Shown here in pieces: positions 1 to 8,084 of a stretch of 14,914 nt of DNA. The position numbers were made by a program, and so were the translations under genes. Each line of letters opens with the position of its first letter. Position 1 is the stretch's first letter. The DNA comes from an uncultured Gemmobacter sp. GTDB taxonomy: Bacteria > Pseudomonadota > Alphaproteobacteria > Rhodobacterales > Rhodobacteraceae. Location of the stretch: contig CALKAA010000034.1 of assembly GCA_937983495.1 (NCBI GenBank), forward strand, positions 1 through 14,914, written 5' to 3'. The notes under the pieces were generated by a model that saw only the letters and a program-made list of their open reading frames with translations, was not told the DNA's origin and did no database searches.

Positions 1-8
1 TTCTGACC

Positions 9-13
9 GGAGG
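9..13 (+). promoter_or_regulatory. Ribosome binding site deciding the TTG start of glnD
   Basis: GGAGG lies 7 bases upstream of the TTG at 21, which is ideal spacing. The in-frame ATG at 54 has no comparable purine-rich stretch before it. This favours TTG over ATG as the start. It is a sequence observation only. Confidence 0.6.
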
Positions 14-20
14 CCAGCCT

Positions 21-2789
21 TTGCTGCACCGCGCCTCCATTTCGACACAAGACATGCTGCTGCCGGGGGTCGAGATCATCGACCCCCGCGCGCTTTCGGC
101 CCATATCACGGCCACAATCGCGGCTGAGCCGGATGCCCGCAACAGCCGCGCCATTGCCGTGCGCGAAATGGCGGCCGTGAAAACCGCCGCCAATGCCGCC
201 CTTGCCGCCGCCTTTGCCGAGCGTCCGATGGAAGCCCGCGCCCTCACCCGCGCGCAAAGCTATCTGACCGACGGGTTGGTAACCGTGGCCTTTGATCTGG
301 CTCGCACACTGTTCCACCCCCTGCCCAACCCAACCGAAGCCGAGCGTCTGACCTTGCTTGCGGTCGGCGGCTATGGCCGGGCCGAGATGGCACCTTTTTC
401 CGATGTGGATCTGCTGTTCCTGACCCCGTGGAAAATCACGCCCTGGGCGGAAAGCGTCATAGAGACGATGCTTTACATCCTGTGGGATCTGAAACTAAAG
501 GTCGGCCACTCCTCCCGCACGGTGCGCGATTGCATCCGCCTTGGCCGCGAAGACATCACCATCCGCACCGCCCTGCTGGAAAGCCGCTTCATCACCGGCG
601 ACGCGCATCTGGCGCGCGAGCTGGATGACGCGCTGTGGAACGAGCTGTTCAAATCCAGCGGCCCGGAATTCATCGAAGCCAAGCTGAAAGAGCGCACCGA
701 GCGGCACAAGCGGCAGGGTGGCCAACGCTATGTGCTGGAACCCAATGTCAAAGAGGGCAAGGGAGGCTTGCGCGATCTGCAAACCCTGTATTGGATCGGC
801 AAATACCTGAATCGCGTCACCGATCCGGCAGGTCTGGTGACGGCAGGCCTGTTCAGCCAGGAAGAATTTGCCACCTTCAACCGCGCCGAGGCTTTCCTTT
901 GGGCCGTGCGCTGCCATCTGCATTACATCTGCAAGCGCGCGATGGACCAACTGACTTTCGATCTGCAAGTCGAGGTCGCGGCTCGTATGGGATACCATGA
1001 CAGCGGCGGGCGTCGCGCGGTCGAGGTGTTCATGCAGGATTACTTCCGCCACGCCACCCGCGTGGGCGAATTGACCCGCGTGTTCCTGACCCAGCTTGAG
1101 GCTCGCCATATCAAGCCCGAGGCCGATCTGATCGGCATGTTCCGTCGCAAGAAGAAGGTCGCGCCGGCCTTCAAGGTGGTGCAGGGCCGCATCGACATTG
1201 CCGACACGAAGAAATTCCTGGCCGACAAGCTGAACCTGTTGCGCGTTTTCGAGGAGGCGCTGCGGACCAGCTATCTGATCCATCCCAATGTCATGCGGGT
1301 GGTGGCGCAGAATCTGCATCTGATCGACGATGACATGCGCGAAGACCCCGAGGCGCAGCGCATCTTCCTTGACCTGCTGCTGAAACACGGCAACCCGGAA
1401 CGCGCTCTGCGGCGGATGAACGAGCTGGGCGTGCTGGGGGCCTTCATCCCTGAATTTGAACCCATCGTCGCGATGATGCAGTTCAATGTCTATCACCACT
1501 ACACTGTGGACGAACACATCATCCAATGCGTCTCGACCCTTGCCCAGATCGAACGCGAGGAGCTGGTGGAGGAGCTGCCGCTCACATCCTCGATCCTCAA
1601 GGAAGGCGTGAATCGCCGGGTGCTTTATGTGGCGCTGCTGTTGCATGACATCGGCAAGGGGCGCCCCGAAGATCACTCGATTCTGGGCGCGCAAATCTCA
1701 CGCCGCGTCTGCCCGCGTCTGGGGCTGACCGATGAGGAAAGCGAAACCGTCGAATGGTTGATCCGCTATCACCTGTTGATGTCCGATATGGCGCAAAAGC
1801 GGGATATCGGCGATCCGCGCACCGTGCGCGATTTTGCCAAGGCGGTGAAAACCAAGAAGCGGCTGGACCTGCTCACCGCGCTGACCGTCTGTGACATTCG
1901 GGGCGTGGGCCCGGGCACATGGAACAACTGGAAAGCCCAGTTGATCCGCCAGCTTTACGGCCAGACCGCCGAGGCGCTGGAAGGCGGGCTGGAAAATGTG
2001 AACCGCGACCGGCGCGAGAATGAAGCCAAGCAAGCCCTGCGCGCCACATTGCCCGATTGGGATGCAAAAGACATCCGCACCGAGCTGGGTCGGCATTACG
2101 CACCCTATTGGCAAGGCTTGATGACCGAAACGCAAGCCACCTTTGCCCGGTTGCTGCGCGGCCTGCCAAATAACGAAATCCGCATCGACCTGCATCCCGA
2201 CCCGGCGCGCGACGCGACACGCGCCTGTTTCGCATTGGCCGATCACCCCGGCATCTTCTCGCGGCTGGCGGGTGCGCTGGCGCTTGTGGGTGCCAATGTG
2301 GTGGACGCCCGCACCTATACCTCCAAGGATGGCTACGCCACGGCCGTCTTCTGGGTGCAGGATGCCGACGGTCACCCCTATGAAGTGTCAAAGTTGCCCC
2401 GTCTGCAACAGATGATCGACAAGACCCTGAAGGGCGAAGTGCGCCCGCGGCAGGCTTTGGCCGATCGTGACAAGGTGAAAAAGCGCGAGCGCGAGTTCCG
2501 CTTTCCGACCCACGTCACCTTCGACAATGAAGGATCCGAAATCTACACCATCATCGAGGTCGATACCCGCGACCGGCCTGGCCTGCTGTATGATCTCACG
2601 CGCACCCTGGCGGCCAACAATATCTATATTGCCAGCGCTGTGATCGCGACCTATGGCGCGCAGGTGGTGGATGCCTTCTATGTGAAGGATATGTTCGGCC
2701 TGAAGCTGCACACAAAATCCAAGCAGGAAGCGCTGGAGAAAAAGCTGCGGCAGGCCATCACCGAAGGCACGGAGCGGGCGCAGGCCTGA
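21..2789 (+). CDS. glnD: PII uridylyltransferase / uridylyl-removing enzyme GlnD
   Basis: This bifunctional cytoplasmic nitrogen sensor uridylylates PII proteins (GlnB/GlnK) when glutamine is low and removes the UMP when glutamine is high. The 922-residue length fits the family. The nucleotidyltransferase motif GGYGR (116-120) and SDVD (127-130) carry the metal-binding aspartates. The central region has the conserved EPNVKEGKGGLRDLQ stretch (240-254). The HD phosphohydrolase domain follows, with HHYTVDEH (492-499) and LLHDIGKG (540-547). Two C-terminal ACT domains start near DHPGIFSRLAGAL (741-753) and DRPGLLYDLTRTL (851-863); these sense glutamine. All catalytic motifs look intact. The start is taken as TTG at 21 because GGAGG sits 7 bases upstream; ATG at 54 would remove only 11 poorly conserved residues. 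murJ follows after 9 bases, so the two are probably co-transcribed. Confidence 0.96.
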   Translation: MLHRASISTQDMLLPGVEIIDPRALSAHITATIAAEPDARNSRAIAVREMAAVKTAANAALAAAFAERPMEARALTRAQSYLTDGLVTVAFDLARTLFHPLPNPTEAERLTLLAVGGYGRAEMAPFSDVDLLFLTPWKITPWAESVIETMLYILWDLKLKVGHSSRTVRDCIRLGREDITIRTALLESRFITGDAHLARELDDALWNELFKSSGPEFIEAKLKERTERHKRQGGQRYVLEPNVKEGKGGLRDLQTLYWIGKYLNRVTDPAGLVTAGLFSQEEFATFNRAEAFLWAVRCHLHYICKRAMDQLTFDLQVEVAARMGYHDSGGRRAVEVFMQDYFRHATRVGELTRVFLTQLEARHIKPEADLIGMFRRKKKVAPAFKVVQGRIDIADTKKFLADKLNLLRVFEEALRTSYLIHPNVMRVVAQNLHLIDDDMREDPEAQRIFLDLLLKHGNPERALRRMNELGVLGAFIPEFEPIVAMMQFNVYHHYTVDEHIIQCVSTLAQIEREELVEELPLTSSILKEGVNRRVLYVALLLHDIGKGRPEDHSILGAQISRRVCPRLGLTDEESETVEWLIRYHLLMSDMAQKRDIGDPRTVRDFAKAVKTKKRLDLLTALTVCDIRGVGPGTWNNWKAQLIRQLYGQTAEALEGGLENVNRDRRENEAKQALRATLPDWDAKDIRTELGRHYAPYWQGLMTETQATFARLLRGLPNNEIRIDLHPDPARDATRACFALADHPGIFSRLAGALALVGANVVDARTYTSKDGYATAVFWVQDADGHPYEVSKLPRLQQMIDKTLKGEVRPRQALADRDKVKKREREFRFPTHVTFDNEGSEIYTIIEVDTRDRPGLLYDLTRTLAANNIYIASAVIATYGAQVVDAFYVKDMFGLKLHTKSKQEALEKKLRQAITEGTERAQA

Positions 2790-2798
2790 GAGAATAGC

Positions 2799-4346
2799 AT
2801 GAGCCGATCCCTGATCCGTAACGTCGTCGTCCTGGGCGGCTGGACGCTGGTGTCCCGTGGCGCGGGCTTTGCGCGCGATGTGATGATGGCCTCTTATCTG
2901 GGCGCAGGCCCGGTGGCCGATGCCTTCAACGTGGCGTTTTCGCTGCCCAACATGTTTCGCCGTTTTTTTGCCGAGGGCGCGTTCAATCAGGCCTTCGTGC
3001 CGCTTTACAGCAAGAAGCTGGAGGGCGGCGAGGATGCCAAGGGGTTTGCGCAAGATGCCTTTTCCGGGCTGGCGGCGGTGCTGGTGGTGTTCACGCTGCT
3101 GGGGACTCTGGCGATGCCCTGGCTGGTGTGGGCCATGGCTTCGGGCTTTGTCGGCGACAGCCGCTTTGACCTTGCGGTGGAATTTGGCCGCATCACCTTT
3201 GTCTATATCTTCTTCATCTCGCTGTTTGCGCTGCTTTCGGGCATTCTGAACGCCCATGGCAAATTCGCCGAGGCGGGCTTTGTGCCCGTGCTGATGAACC
3301 TTGTGTTCATCGCCGCCATGGGGCTGGCCGCCTGGCAGGGCTGGGATATGGGCCTTGCGCTGGCCTGGACGGTGCCGGTGACCGGCGTGGCGCAACTGGC
3401 CTGGACGTGGTGGGCCGCCGCCCGAGCCGGCTTTGCCCCGCGTTTGGCGTTGCCGCGCTGGTCACCGGACCTCAAGCGTCTGCTGATCATCGCCGGCCCT
3501 GCGCTGCTGGCGGGCGGGGTGGTGCAGATCAACCTGCTGGTGTCGCGGCAGGTGGCCTCGGGCACCGAAGGTGCGATTTCCTGGATGTCTTATGCTGACC
3601 GGCTCTATCAACTGCCGCTTGGCGTGGTGGGCATTGCCATTGGCACCGCGCTGCTGCCCGAACTCAGCCGCCGCCTGCGCGCGGGAGATGTGGCAGGCGG
3701 GCGCGAGGCGCTGAACCGTGGGGCCGAATTTGCGCTGGCTTTGACCCTGCCCGCCGCCGTGGCGCTGGTGGTGATCGCCATGCCTCTGGTGCAGGTGCTG
3801 TTTCAGCGCGGTGCCTTTGGCCCGGATGACACCGCCAATACAGCGCTGGCGCTCGCCGCCTACGGCCTTGGCCTGCCGGCCTTCGTGCTGCACAAGGTCT
3901 TGCAGCCGCTGTTCTACGCGCGCGAAGACAGCCGCAGCCCCTTCCGCTATGCGCTATGGTCCATGGTCATCAATGCAGCCTTTGCTTTTGCCCTGCTGCC
4001 TTTCATCGGCTTCATCGCCGCGGCCCTCGCCACCACGGTTGCGGCCTGGATCATGGCATTGCAGCTCTGGCTTGGGGCCCGCCGCATGGACGAGGCCGCG
4101 CATTTCGACGCGCGGTTCAAATCCCGCCTCTGGCGTATTGTGTTGGCCTCTGCCGTGATGGGCGGGGTGCTGTGGGGGCTGACCGTGGCGCTAGGCCCGG
4201 CGCTGGATGCCGAGCACTGGCGCTGGCTGGCGCTTGGTGGCCTCGTGTCGGGCGGGATGCTGGCCTATTTCATCGCCGCCGCCCTGTTCGGTGCCCTGCG
4301 GCTGTCAGATCTGCGCAGCGCGCTGCGCCGCACGCCCCGCAGCTAA
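2799..4346 (+). CDS. murJ: Lipid II flippase MurJ (MviN family)
   Basis: This inner-membrane MOP-superfamily flippase moves lipid II, the peptidoglycan precursor, to the periplasmic face. It has 515 residues and many hydrophobic segments, as expected for a 14-helix MurJ. The N-terminal family signature is clear: SRGAGFARD (19-27), DAFNVAF (41-47), then LPNMFRRFFAEGAFNQAFVP (49-68). R26 and R54/R55 line up with the cavity arginines known to be essential in E. coli MurJ. Further recognisable parts are GILNAHGKFAEAGFVPVLMN and SYADRLYQLPLGVVGIAIGTALLPELSR, typical of the middle of the protein. It starts 9 bases after glnD stops, with a weak GAGAG ribosome binding site, so coupling to glnD translation is plausible. 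A GC-rich hairpin without a T-run follows the stop codon. The glnD-murJ order is, from memory, common in alphaproteobacteria. Confidence 0.95.
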   Translation: MSRSLIRNVVVLGGWTLVSRGAGFARDVMMASYLGAGPVADAFNVAFSLPNMFRRFFAEGAFNQAFVPLYSKKLEGGEDAKGFAQDAFSGLAAVLVVFTLLGTLAMPWLVWAMASGFVGDSRFDLAVEFGRITFVYIFFISLFALLSGILNAHGKFAEAGFVPVLMNLVFIAAMGLAAWQGWDMGLALAWTVPVTGVAQLAWTWWAAARAGFAPRLALPRWSPDLKRLLIIAGPALLAGGVVQINLLVSRQVASGTEGAISWMSYADRLYQLPLGVVGIAIGTALLPELSRRLRAGDVAGGREALNRGAEFALALTLPAAVALVVIAMPLVQVLFQRGAFGPDDTANTALALAAYGLGLPAFVLHKVLQPLFYAREDSRSPFRYALWSMVINAAFAFALLPFIGFIAAALATTVAAWIMALQLWLGARRMDEAAHFDARFKSRLWRIVLASAVMGGVLWGLTVALGPALDAEHWRWLALGGLVSGGMLAYFIAAALFGALRLSDLRSALRRTPRS

Positions 4347-4351
4347 GGGCA

Positions 4352-4382
4352 CCCCCGGCCCGGAGGGATATCGAACCGGGGG
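4352..4382 (+). terminator. Possible weak terminator after murJ
   Basis: CCCCCGG (4352-4358) pairs with CCGGGGG (4376-4382) across a 17-base loop, 5 bases after the murJ stop. There is no T-run after it, so Rho-independent termination is uncertain. It could instead be a 3'-end stabilising hairpin. Confidence 0.35.
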
Positions 4383-4452
4383 CAAGTCTTGCGCCGCGCG
4401 GGGAAGCGTCTGGGGGACAGGAGCGCGGCCCCCGTATCATCACACGGCTGCG

Positions 4453-4463
4453 CGAAATTTTCG
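4453..4463. promoter_or_regulatory. Short palindrome upstream of glcB
   Basis: CGAAA-T-TTTCG is a perfect inverted repeat with a single central base, about 140 bases before the glcB start. It shares the CGAAA/TTTCG half-site with the longer inverted repeat at 4491-4513. Both could be contacts for one regulator of glcB, but AT-rich palindromes this short also occur by chance. Confidence 0.25.
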
Positions 4464-4490
4464 TGACAAAGACCGCGCCACCGATCTTTC

Positions 4491-4513
4491 CGAAAACCCG
4501 ACAAGTGTTTTCG
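4491..4513. promoter_or_regulatory. Inverted repeat upstream of glcB, candidate operator
   Basis: CGAAAAC (4491-4497) and GTTTTCG (4507-4513) are perfect reverse complements separated by 9 bases. The repeat is centred about 100 bases before the glcB start. Arm length and spacing suit a dimeric transcription factor better than a terminator. No regulator can be assigned by eye, and no convincing -35/-10 pair could be placed around it. Confidence 0.3.
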
Positions 4514-4601
4514 CCCCATTCCAGCAAATCTACCCCCCGGATTTCTTGCACGCCGCCCGGCTTTCCCGCATCCTCGCCGCAACAGCGAAAAGGGGACCGC
4601 A

Positions 4602-6743
4602 ATGGCCGAACGCATCACCAAACACGGGCTTCAGGTCGATACCCGGCTCGTGGAGTTCATCGAAACCAAAGCTCTGCCCGGCTCTGGCATCGCGGCAGAA
4701 GCTTTCTGGCAAGGCCTTTCAGAAGCTGTCGCCATTTTCGGCCCGCAAAACCGCGCCCTGCTGGCCAAGCGCGAGACGCTGCAAGCCCAGATCGACACAT
4801 GGTTCAAAGCCCGCAAAGGCCAACCCTTCGATGCCGAGACCCATGAGGCCTTCCTGCGCGAGATTGGCTATCTGGTGCCGGAAGGCCCCGATTTCAGCAT
4901 CGACACCGCAAACACCGACCCGGAGATCGCCATGATCCCAGGCCCGCAACTGGTGGTGCCGGTGATGAATGCGCGCTATGCGCTCAACGCGGCCAATGCC
5001 CGCTGGGGCAGCCTCTATGACGCGCTTTATGGCACCGATGCCTTGGGCGACGCGCCAAGCGGCAAGGGCTATGATCCGGCCCGTGGCGCGCGGGTGATCG
5101 ACTGGGCGCGTGGCTTTCTGGATGACGTGGCCCCGCTCAAGGGCGCAAGCTGGCGCGGGGTGACCGGCCTTGCGGCAGGCGAGACTCTGGGTGTGACCAC
5201 CGCCGAGGGCCGCACCACGCTGGCCAATGCCGCCCATTACGCGGGCTATCGTGGCACAAGCGCCGTGATCCTGAAAACCAACGGGCTGCATATCGAGATC
5301 GTCCTTGACGCCTCCACCCCGATCGGCAGCAGCGATCCGGCCCATATCTCCGACATCCGGCTGGAAAGCGCGCTGTCCGCCATCATGGATTGCGAAGACA
5401 GCGTGGCGGCGGTGGATGCCGAGGACAAGGTGGTGGCCTATGCCAATTGGCTGGGCCTGATGAAGGGCGACCTGACCGAGGCGGTCACCAAGGGCACCAC
5501 CACCTTCACCCGTCGTCTGGCCGCTGACCTCAGCTACACCACACCCACCGGCCAAACGGCCAGCCTCAAGGGCCGCGCCCTGATGCTGGTGCGCAATGTT
5601 GGCCATCTGATGACCAACCCGGCCATTCTGGATGCCGAGGGGCGCGAGGTGGGCGAGGGCATCATGGATGCCTTCATCACCACGCTTTGCGCGCTGCACG
5701 ATCTGCGCAAGTCTGAGGGCCTGCGCAATTCCACCACCGGCTCGGTCTATGTGGTGAAGCCCAAGATGCACGGCCCCAAAGAGGTCGCGCTGGCCTGCGC
5801 CATCTTCGACAAGGTTGAGGCGACGCTGGGCCTGCCCGCCCATACCGTGAAACTGGGCATCATGGATGAGGAACGCCGCACTAGCGTGAACCTCAAGGAA
5901 TGCATCCGCGCCGCCAAATCGCGGGTGGCCTTCATCAACACGGGCTTCCTCGACCGCACGGGCGATGAGATCCACACCGCGATGGAAGCGGGCCCGATGA
6001 TCCGCAAGGGCGATATGAAAACCGCCGCCTGGATCAAATCCTATGAGGATCGCAACGTGGATATCGGCCTTGCCTGCGGGCTTCAGGGCCGCGCGCAGAT
6101 CGGCAAGGGCATGTGGGCAGCCCCCGATCTGATGGCGGCGATGCTGGAACAGAAGATCGCCCATCCCAAGGCCGGGGCGAATTGCGCCTGGGTGCCCTCC
6201 CCCACCGCCGCCACGCTTCATGCCACGCATTACCACCGCGTTGACGTGCTGGCCCGTCAGGCCGAGATCAAGGCAGGCGGCCCGCGCGGCACCCTGCGTG
6301 ACCTGCTCACCGTGCCCGTGGCGCAGGGGGTGAACTGGTCACCCGAAGATATCGCGCAAGAGGTGGAGAACAACGCCCAAGGCATTCTGGGCTATGTCGT
6401 CCGCTGGGTCGATCAGGGGGTGGGGTGCTCCAAAGTGCCCGACATCCATGATGTTGGCCTGATGGAGGATCGCGCCACCTGCCGCATCTCCTCGCAGGCG
6501 CTGGCCAATTGGCTGCATCACGGCGTGGTCAGCACCGATCAGGTGATGGACGCGATGCGCAAGATGGCGGCGGTGGTCGATCGCCAGAATGCCAGCGACG
6601 CCGCCTATCGCCCGATGGCGCCGGGCTTTGATGGCCCGGCCTTCCGCGCGGCCTGCGATCTGGTGTTTGAGGGCCGCGTGCAGCCCTCTGGCTATACTGA
6701 ACCGGTGCTGCATGCGCGCAGGCAGGAGGCCAAGGCCCTGTGA
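4602..6743 (+). CDS. glcB: Malate synthase G
   Basis: This cytoplasmic enzyme condenses glyoxylate and acetyl-CoA to malate, serving acetate/glyoxylate assimilation or the ethylmalonyl-CoA pathway. The 713 residues match the long monomeric G isoform (about 720) rather than the 530-residue A form. Visible signatures are MDCEDSVAAVDAEDKV (262-277), RNVGHLMTNPAI (331-342, catalytic arginine R331), GIMDEERRTSVNLKECI (419-435), INTGFLDRTGDEIHT (445-459, metal ligand D451), and GCSKVPDIHDVGLMEDRAT (608-626, including C609 and the catalytic-base aspartate D623). All key residues known from E. coli MSG appear present. AAAGGGGA ends 5 bases before the ATG and fixes the start. It is probably a single-gene transcript: inverted repeats lie upstream and a strong hairpin lies just downstream. 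Confidence 0.97.
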   Translation: MAERITKHGLQVDTRLVEFIETKALPGSGIAAEAFWQGLSEAVAIFGPQNRALLAKRETLQAQIDTWFKARKGQPFDAETHEAFLREIGYLVPEGPDFSIDTANTDPEIAMIPGPQLVVPVMNARYALNAANARWGSLYDALYGTDALGDAPSGKGYDPARGARVIDWARGFLDDVAPLKGASWRGVTGLAAGETLGVTTAEGRTTLANAAHYAGYRGTSAVILKTNGLHIEIVLDASTPIGSSDPAHISDIRLESALSAIMDCEDSVAAVDAEDKVVAYANWLGLMKGDLTEAVTKGTTTFTRRLAADLSYTTPTGQTASLKGRALMLVRNVGHLMTNPAILDAEGREVGEGIMDAFITTLCALHDLRKSEGLRNSTTGSVYVVKPKMHGPKEVALACAIFDKVEATLGLPAHTVKLGIMDEERRTSVNLKECIRAAKSRVAFINTGFLDRTGDEIHTAMEAGPMIRKGDMKTAAWIKSYEDRNVDIGLACGLQGRAQIGKGMWAAPDLMAAMLEQKIAHPKAGANCAWVPSPTAATLHATHYHRVDVLARQAEIKAGGPRGTLRDLLTVPVAQGVNWSPEDIAQEVENNAQGILGYVVRWVDQGVGCSKVPDIHDVGLMEDRATCRISSQALANWLHHGVVSTDQVMDAMRKMAAVVDRQNASDAAYRPMAPGFDGPAFRAACDLVFEGRVQPSGYTEPVLHARRQEAKAL

Positions 6744-6749
6744 AAACTG

Positions 6750-6779
6750 GCAAAGGCACCGCCGCTGCGGTGCCTTTGC
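6750..6779. terminator. Bidirectional terminator between glcB and argE
   Basis: GCAAAGGCACCG (6750-6761) pairs perfectly with CGGTGCCTTTGC (6768-6779). One further inner C:G pair gives a 13-pair stem with a 4-base loop. It starts 6 bases after the glcB stop and lies 18 bases beyond the argE stop on the other strand. The outer A/T pairs supply a short T-run on either strand inside the stem. It very likely ends both convergent transcripts. Confidence 0.8.
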
Positions 6780-6797
6780 AACAGGTTTGCGGCAGGA

Positions 6798-7952
6798 TCA
6801 GGCCGAGAGGCCAGTTTCCAGACGGAGCAAAAGGGCCTCCAGCATCGCTTCGCAGCGGGCCATCTGCTCGACTGTGACATATTCGTCAGGCTTGTGCCCC
6901 TGCGCCATGCTGCCGGGGCCGCAAATCACCGTGGGCACACCGACATCACGCGAAAACAGCCCGCCTTCGGTGCCGAAAGCCACTTTGATCGTGCCATTCG
7001 CCCCGGTCAGCCCCTTGACGAAATTCACCACCGCCGCATCGGATGGCGTGCCAAGGCCGGGGTAATCCCATAGCCGGTCAATACGAATGGCCGCCTCGGG
7101 AAATTCGGCGCGCAACGGGGCCACCAGCGCTTCGGCACGGACACGCATTTCAGAGATCAGCGCCTCGGGGTCATCCTCCGCCAAGCTGCGGATCTCAAAA
7201 TCCAGCGTCGCGGTATTGGGCACGATGTTCACCTGCACGCCACCGGCCATCTTGCCGACATGGATGGTGGTATAGGGCACGTCATAATCGCCATCGCGCG
7301 TGCCATGGGCGGCAAGCTGGGCCTGCATGTCGCGCAACTCATTCAGATAATCCGCCGCCAGATGCAGCGCGTTCAGCGCCAGCGGGGCCAAGGCCGAATG
7401 GCCCTCGCGCCCGGTGCAGGTGGCGCGCAGGGCGACCTTGCCCTTGTGGCCGGTGGCCACCTGCATCGCCGTCGGCTCGCCCACGATGCAGAACAACGGC
7501 TTCACCGGTGCCTGCGCCAGCAGCGCCACAAGGCTGCGCACGCCCATACAGCCGATTTCTTCGTCATAAGACAGTGCCAGATGCAGCGGCACCTGTAGCG
7601 GGCGCTGCGCCGCCTTGAGAATGGTGGCAATCGCGGCGGCACAAAAGCCCTTCATATCGGCGGTGCCACGACCATAGAACCGCCCGTCCCGCTCGGTCAG
7701 GGCGAAAGGCGGCACCGTCCAGGCCTGGCCCTCTACCGGCACGACATCGGTATGACCCGAGAGCATGACGCCCGGCACGCCCTCGGGGCCAGTGCTGGCA
7801 AAAAGATTGGCCTTCTGGCCGCTGGCATCGGGGATCAGGGTTACAGCGACGCCCGCCGCCTCCAGCCGCGATTTGACCCAAAGCATCAGGTCCATGTTGG
7901 GATGGGCGCTGACGCTGTCAATGCTCATCAGTCGTTCAAAGATCGCGCGCAT
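6798..7952 (-). CDS. argE: Acetylornithine deacetylase (M20 family)
   Basis: This cytoplasmic zinc enzyme removes acetyl from N2-acetylornithine to give ornithine for arginine synthesis. The 384-residue protein carries the M20 metallopeptidase set: SGHTDVVPV (65-73, metal ligands H67 and D69), GRGTADMKG (94-102, bridging D99), SYDEEIGCMG (128-137, catalytic E131 and ligand E132), GEPT (158-161, ligand E159), GREGHSALAP (181-190, dimerisation-domain H185), and a C-terminal GSMAQGHKPDEYV with the last histidine ligand. ATG at 7952 is chosen because GGAGG lies 4 bases upstream and the family begins here. The open frame runs back to 8183, but that extension looks unlike protein. DapE or another M20 deacylase is possible, but length and motif wording favour ArgE. 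It is convergent with glcB, sharing its terminator, and divergent from the exported protein at 8085. Confidence 0.9.
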   Translation of the reverse strand: MRAIFERLMSIDSVSAHPNMDLMLWVKSRLEAAGVAVTLIPDASGQKANLFASTGPEGVPGVMLSGHTDVVPVEGQAWTVPPFALTERDGRFYGRGTADMKGFCAAAIATILKAAQRPLQVPLHLALSYDEEIGCMGVRSLVALLAQAPVKPLFCIVGEPTAMQVATGHKGKVALRATCTGREGHSALAPLALNALHLAADYLNELRDMQAQLAAHGTRDGDYDVPYTTIHVGKMAGGVQVNIVPNTATLDFEIRSLAEDDPEALISEMRVRAEALVAPLRAEFPEAAIRIDRLWDYPGLGTPSDAAVVNFVKGLTGANGTIKVAFGTEGGLFSRDVGVPTVICGPGSMAQGHKPDEYVTVEQMARCEAMLEALLLRLETGLSA

Positions 7953-7975
7953 GGAGCCTCCGTGATTTGTCTGCA

Positions 7976-8004
7976 CATATAGCCGGGCACTGCACGAGCC
8001 GGAA
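7976..8004 (-). promoter_or_regulatory. Candidate sigma-70 promoter of argE
   Basis: On the minus strand TTCCGG (7999-8004) is followed after 17 bases by TATATG (7976-7981). The TATATG has four of six -10 consensus bases and lies about 24 bases before the argE ATG, giving a very short leader. The -35 match is weak, so this is only a candidate. Confidence 0.35.
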
Positions 8005-8052
8005 GGGCGGATCGCCAAAGCCCGGCTTCGGCCTTTCCTTTCCAGCGCGCGC

Positions 8053-8067
8053 CTGCCAATTTGGCAG
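8053..8067. promoter_or_regulatory. Perfect 15-base palindrome before the exported-protein gene
   Basis: CTGCCAA-T-TTGGCAG is a perfect inverted repeat with one central base. It ends 17 bases before the ATG at 8085 and precedes its ribosome binding site. It lies in the 132-base region divergent to argE. It could be an operator for a dimeric regulator. It is AT-rich in the centre and lacks a loop, so it is not a good terminator. Confidence 0.4.
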
Positions 8068-8084
8068 CAAACCCGGAGTCCGTG

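Noticed and set aside
495..1694. 399-codon open frame on the minus strand inside glnD
   Set aside because: It is antisense to conserved GlnD domains, with no recognisable motif or ribosome binding site.
4719..6236. 505-codon open frame on the minus strand inside glcB
   Set aside because: It is antisense to an intact malate synthase with all catalytic motifs; its composition is of shadow type.
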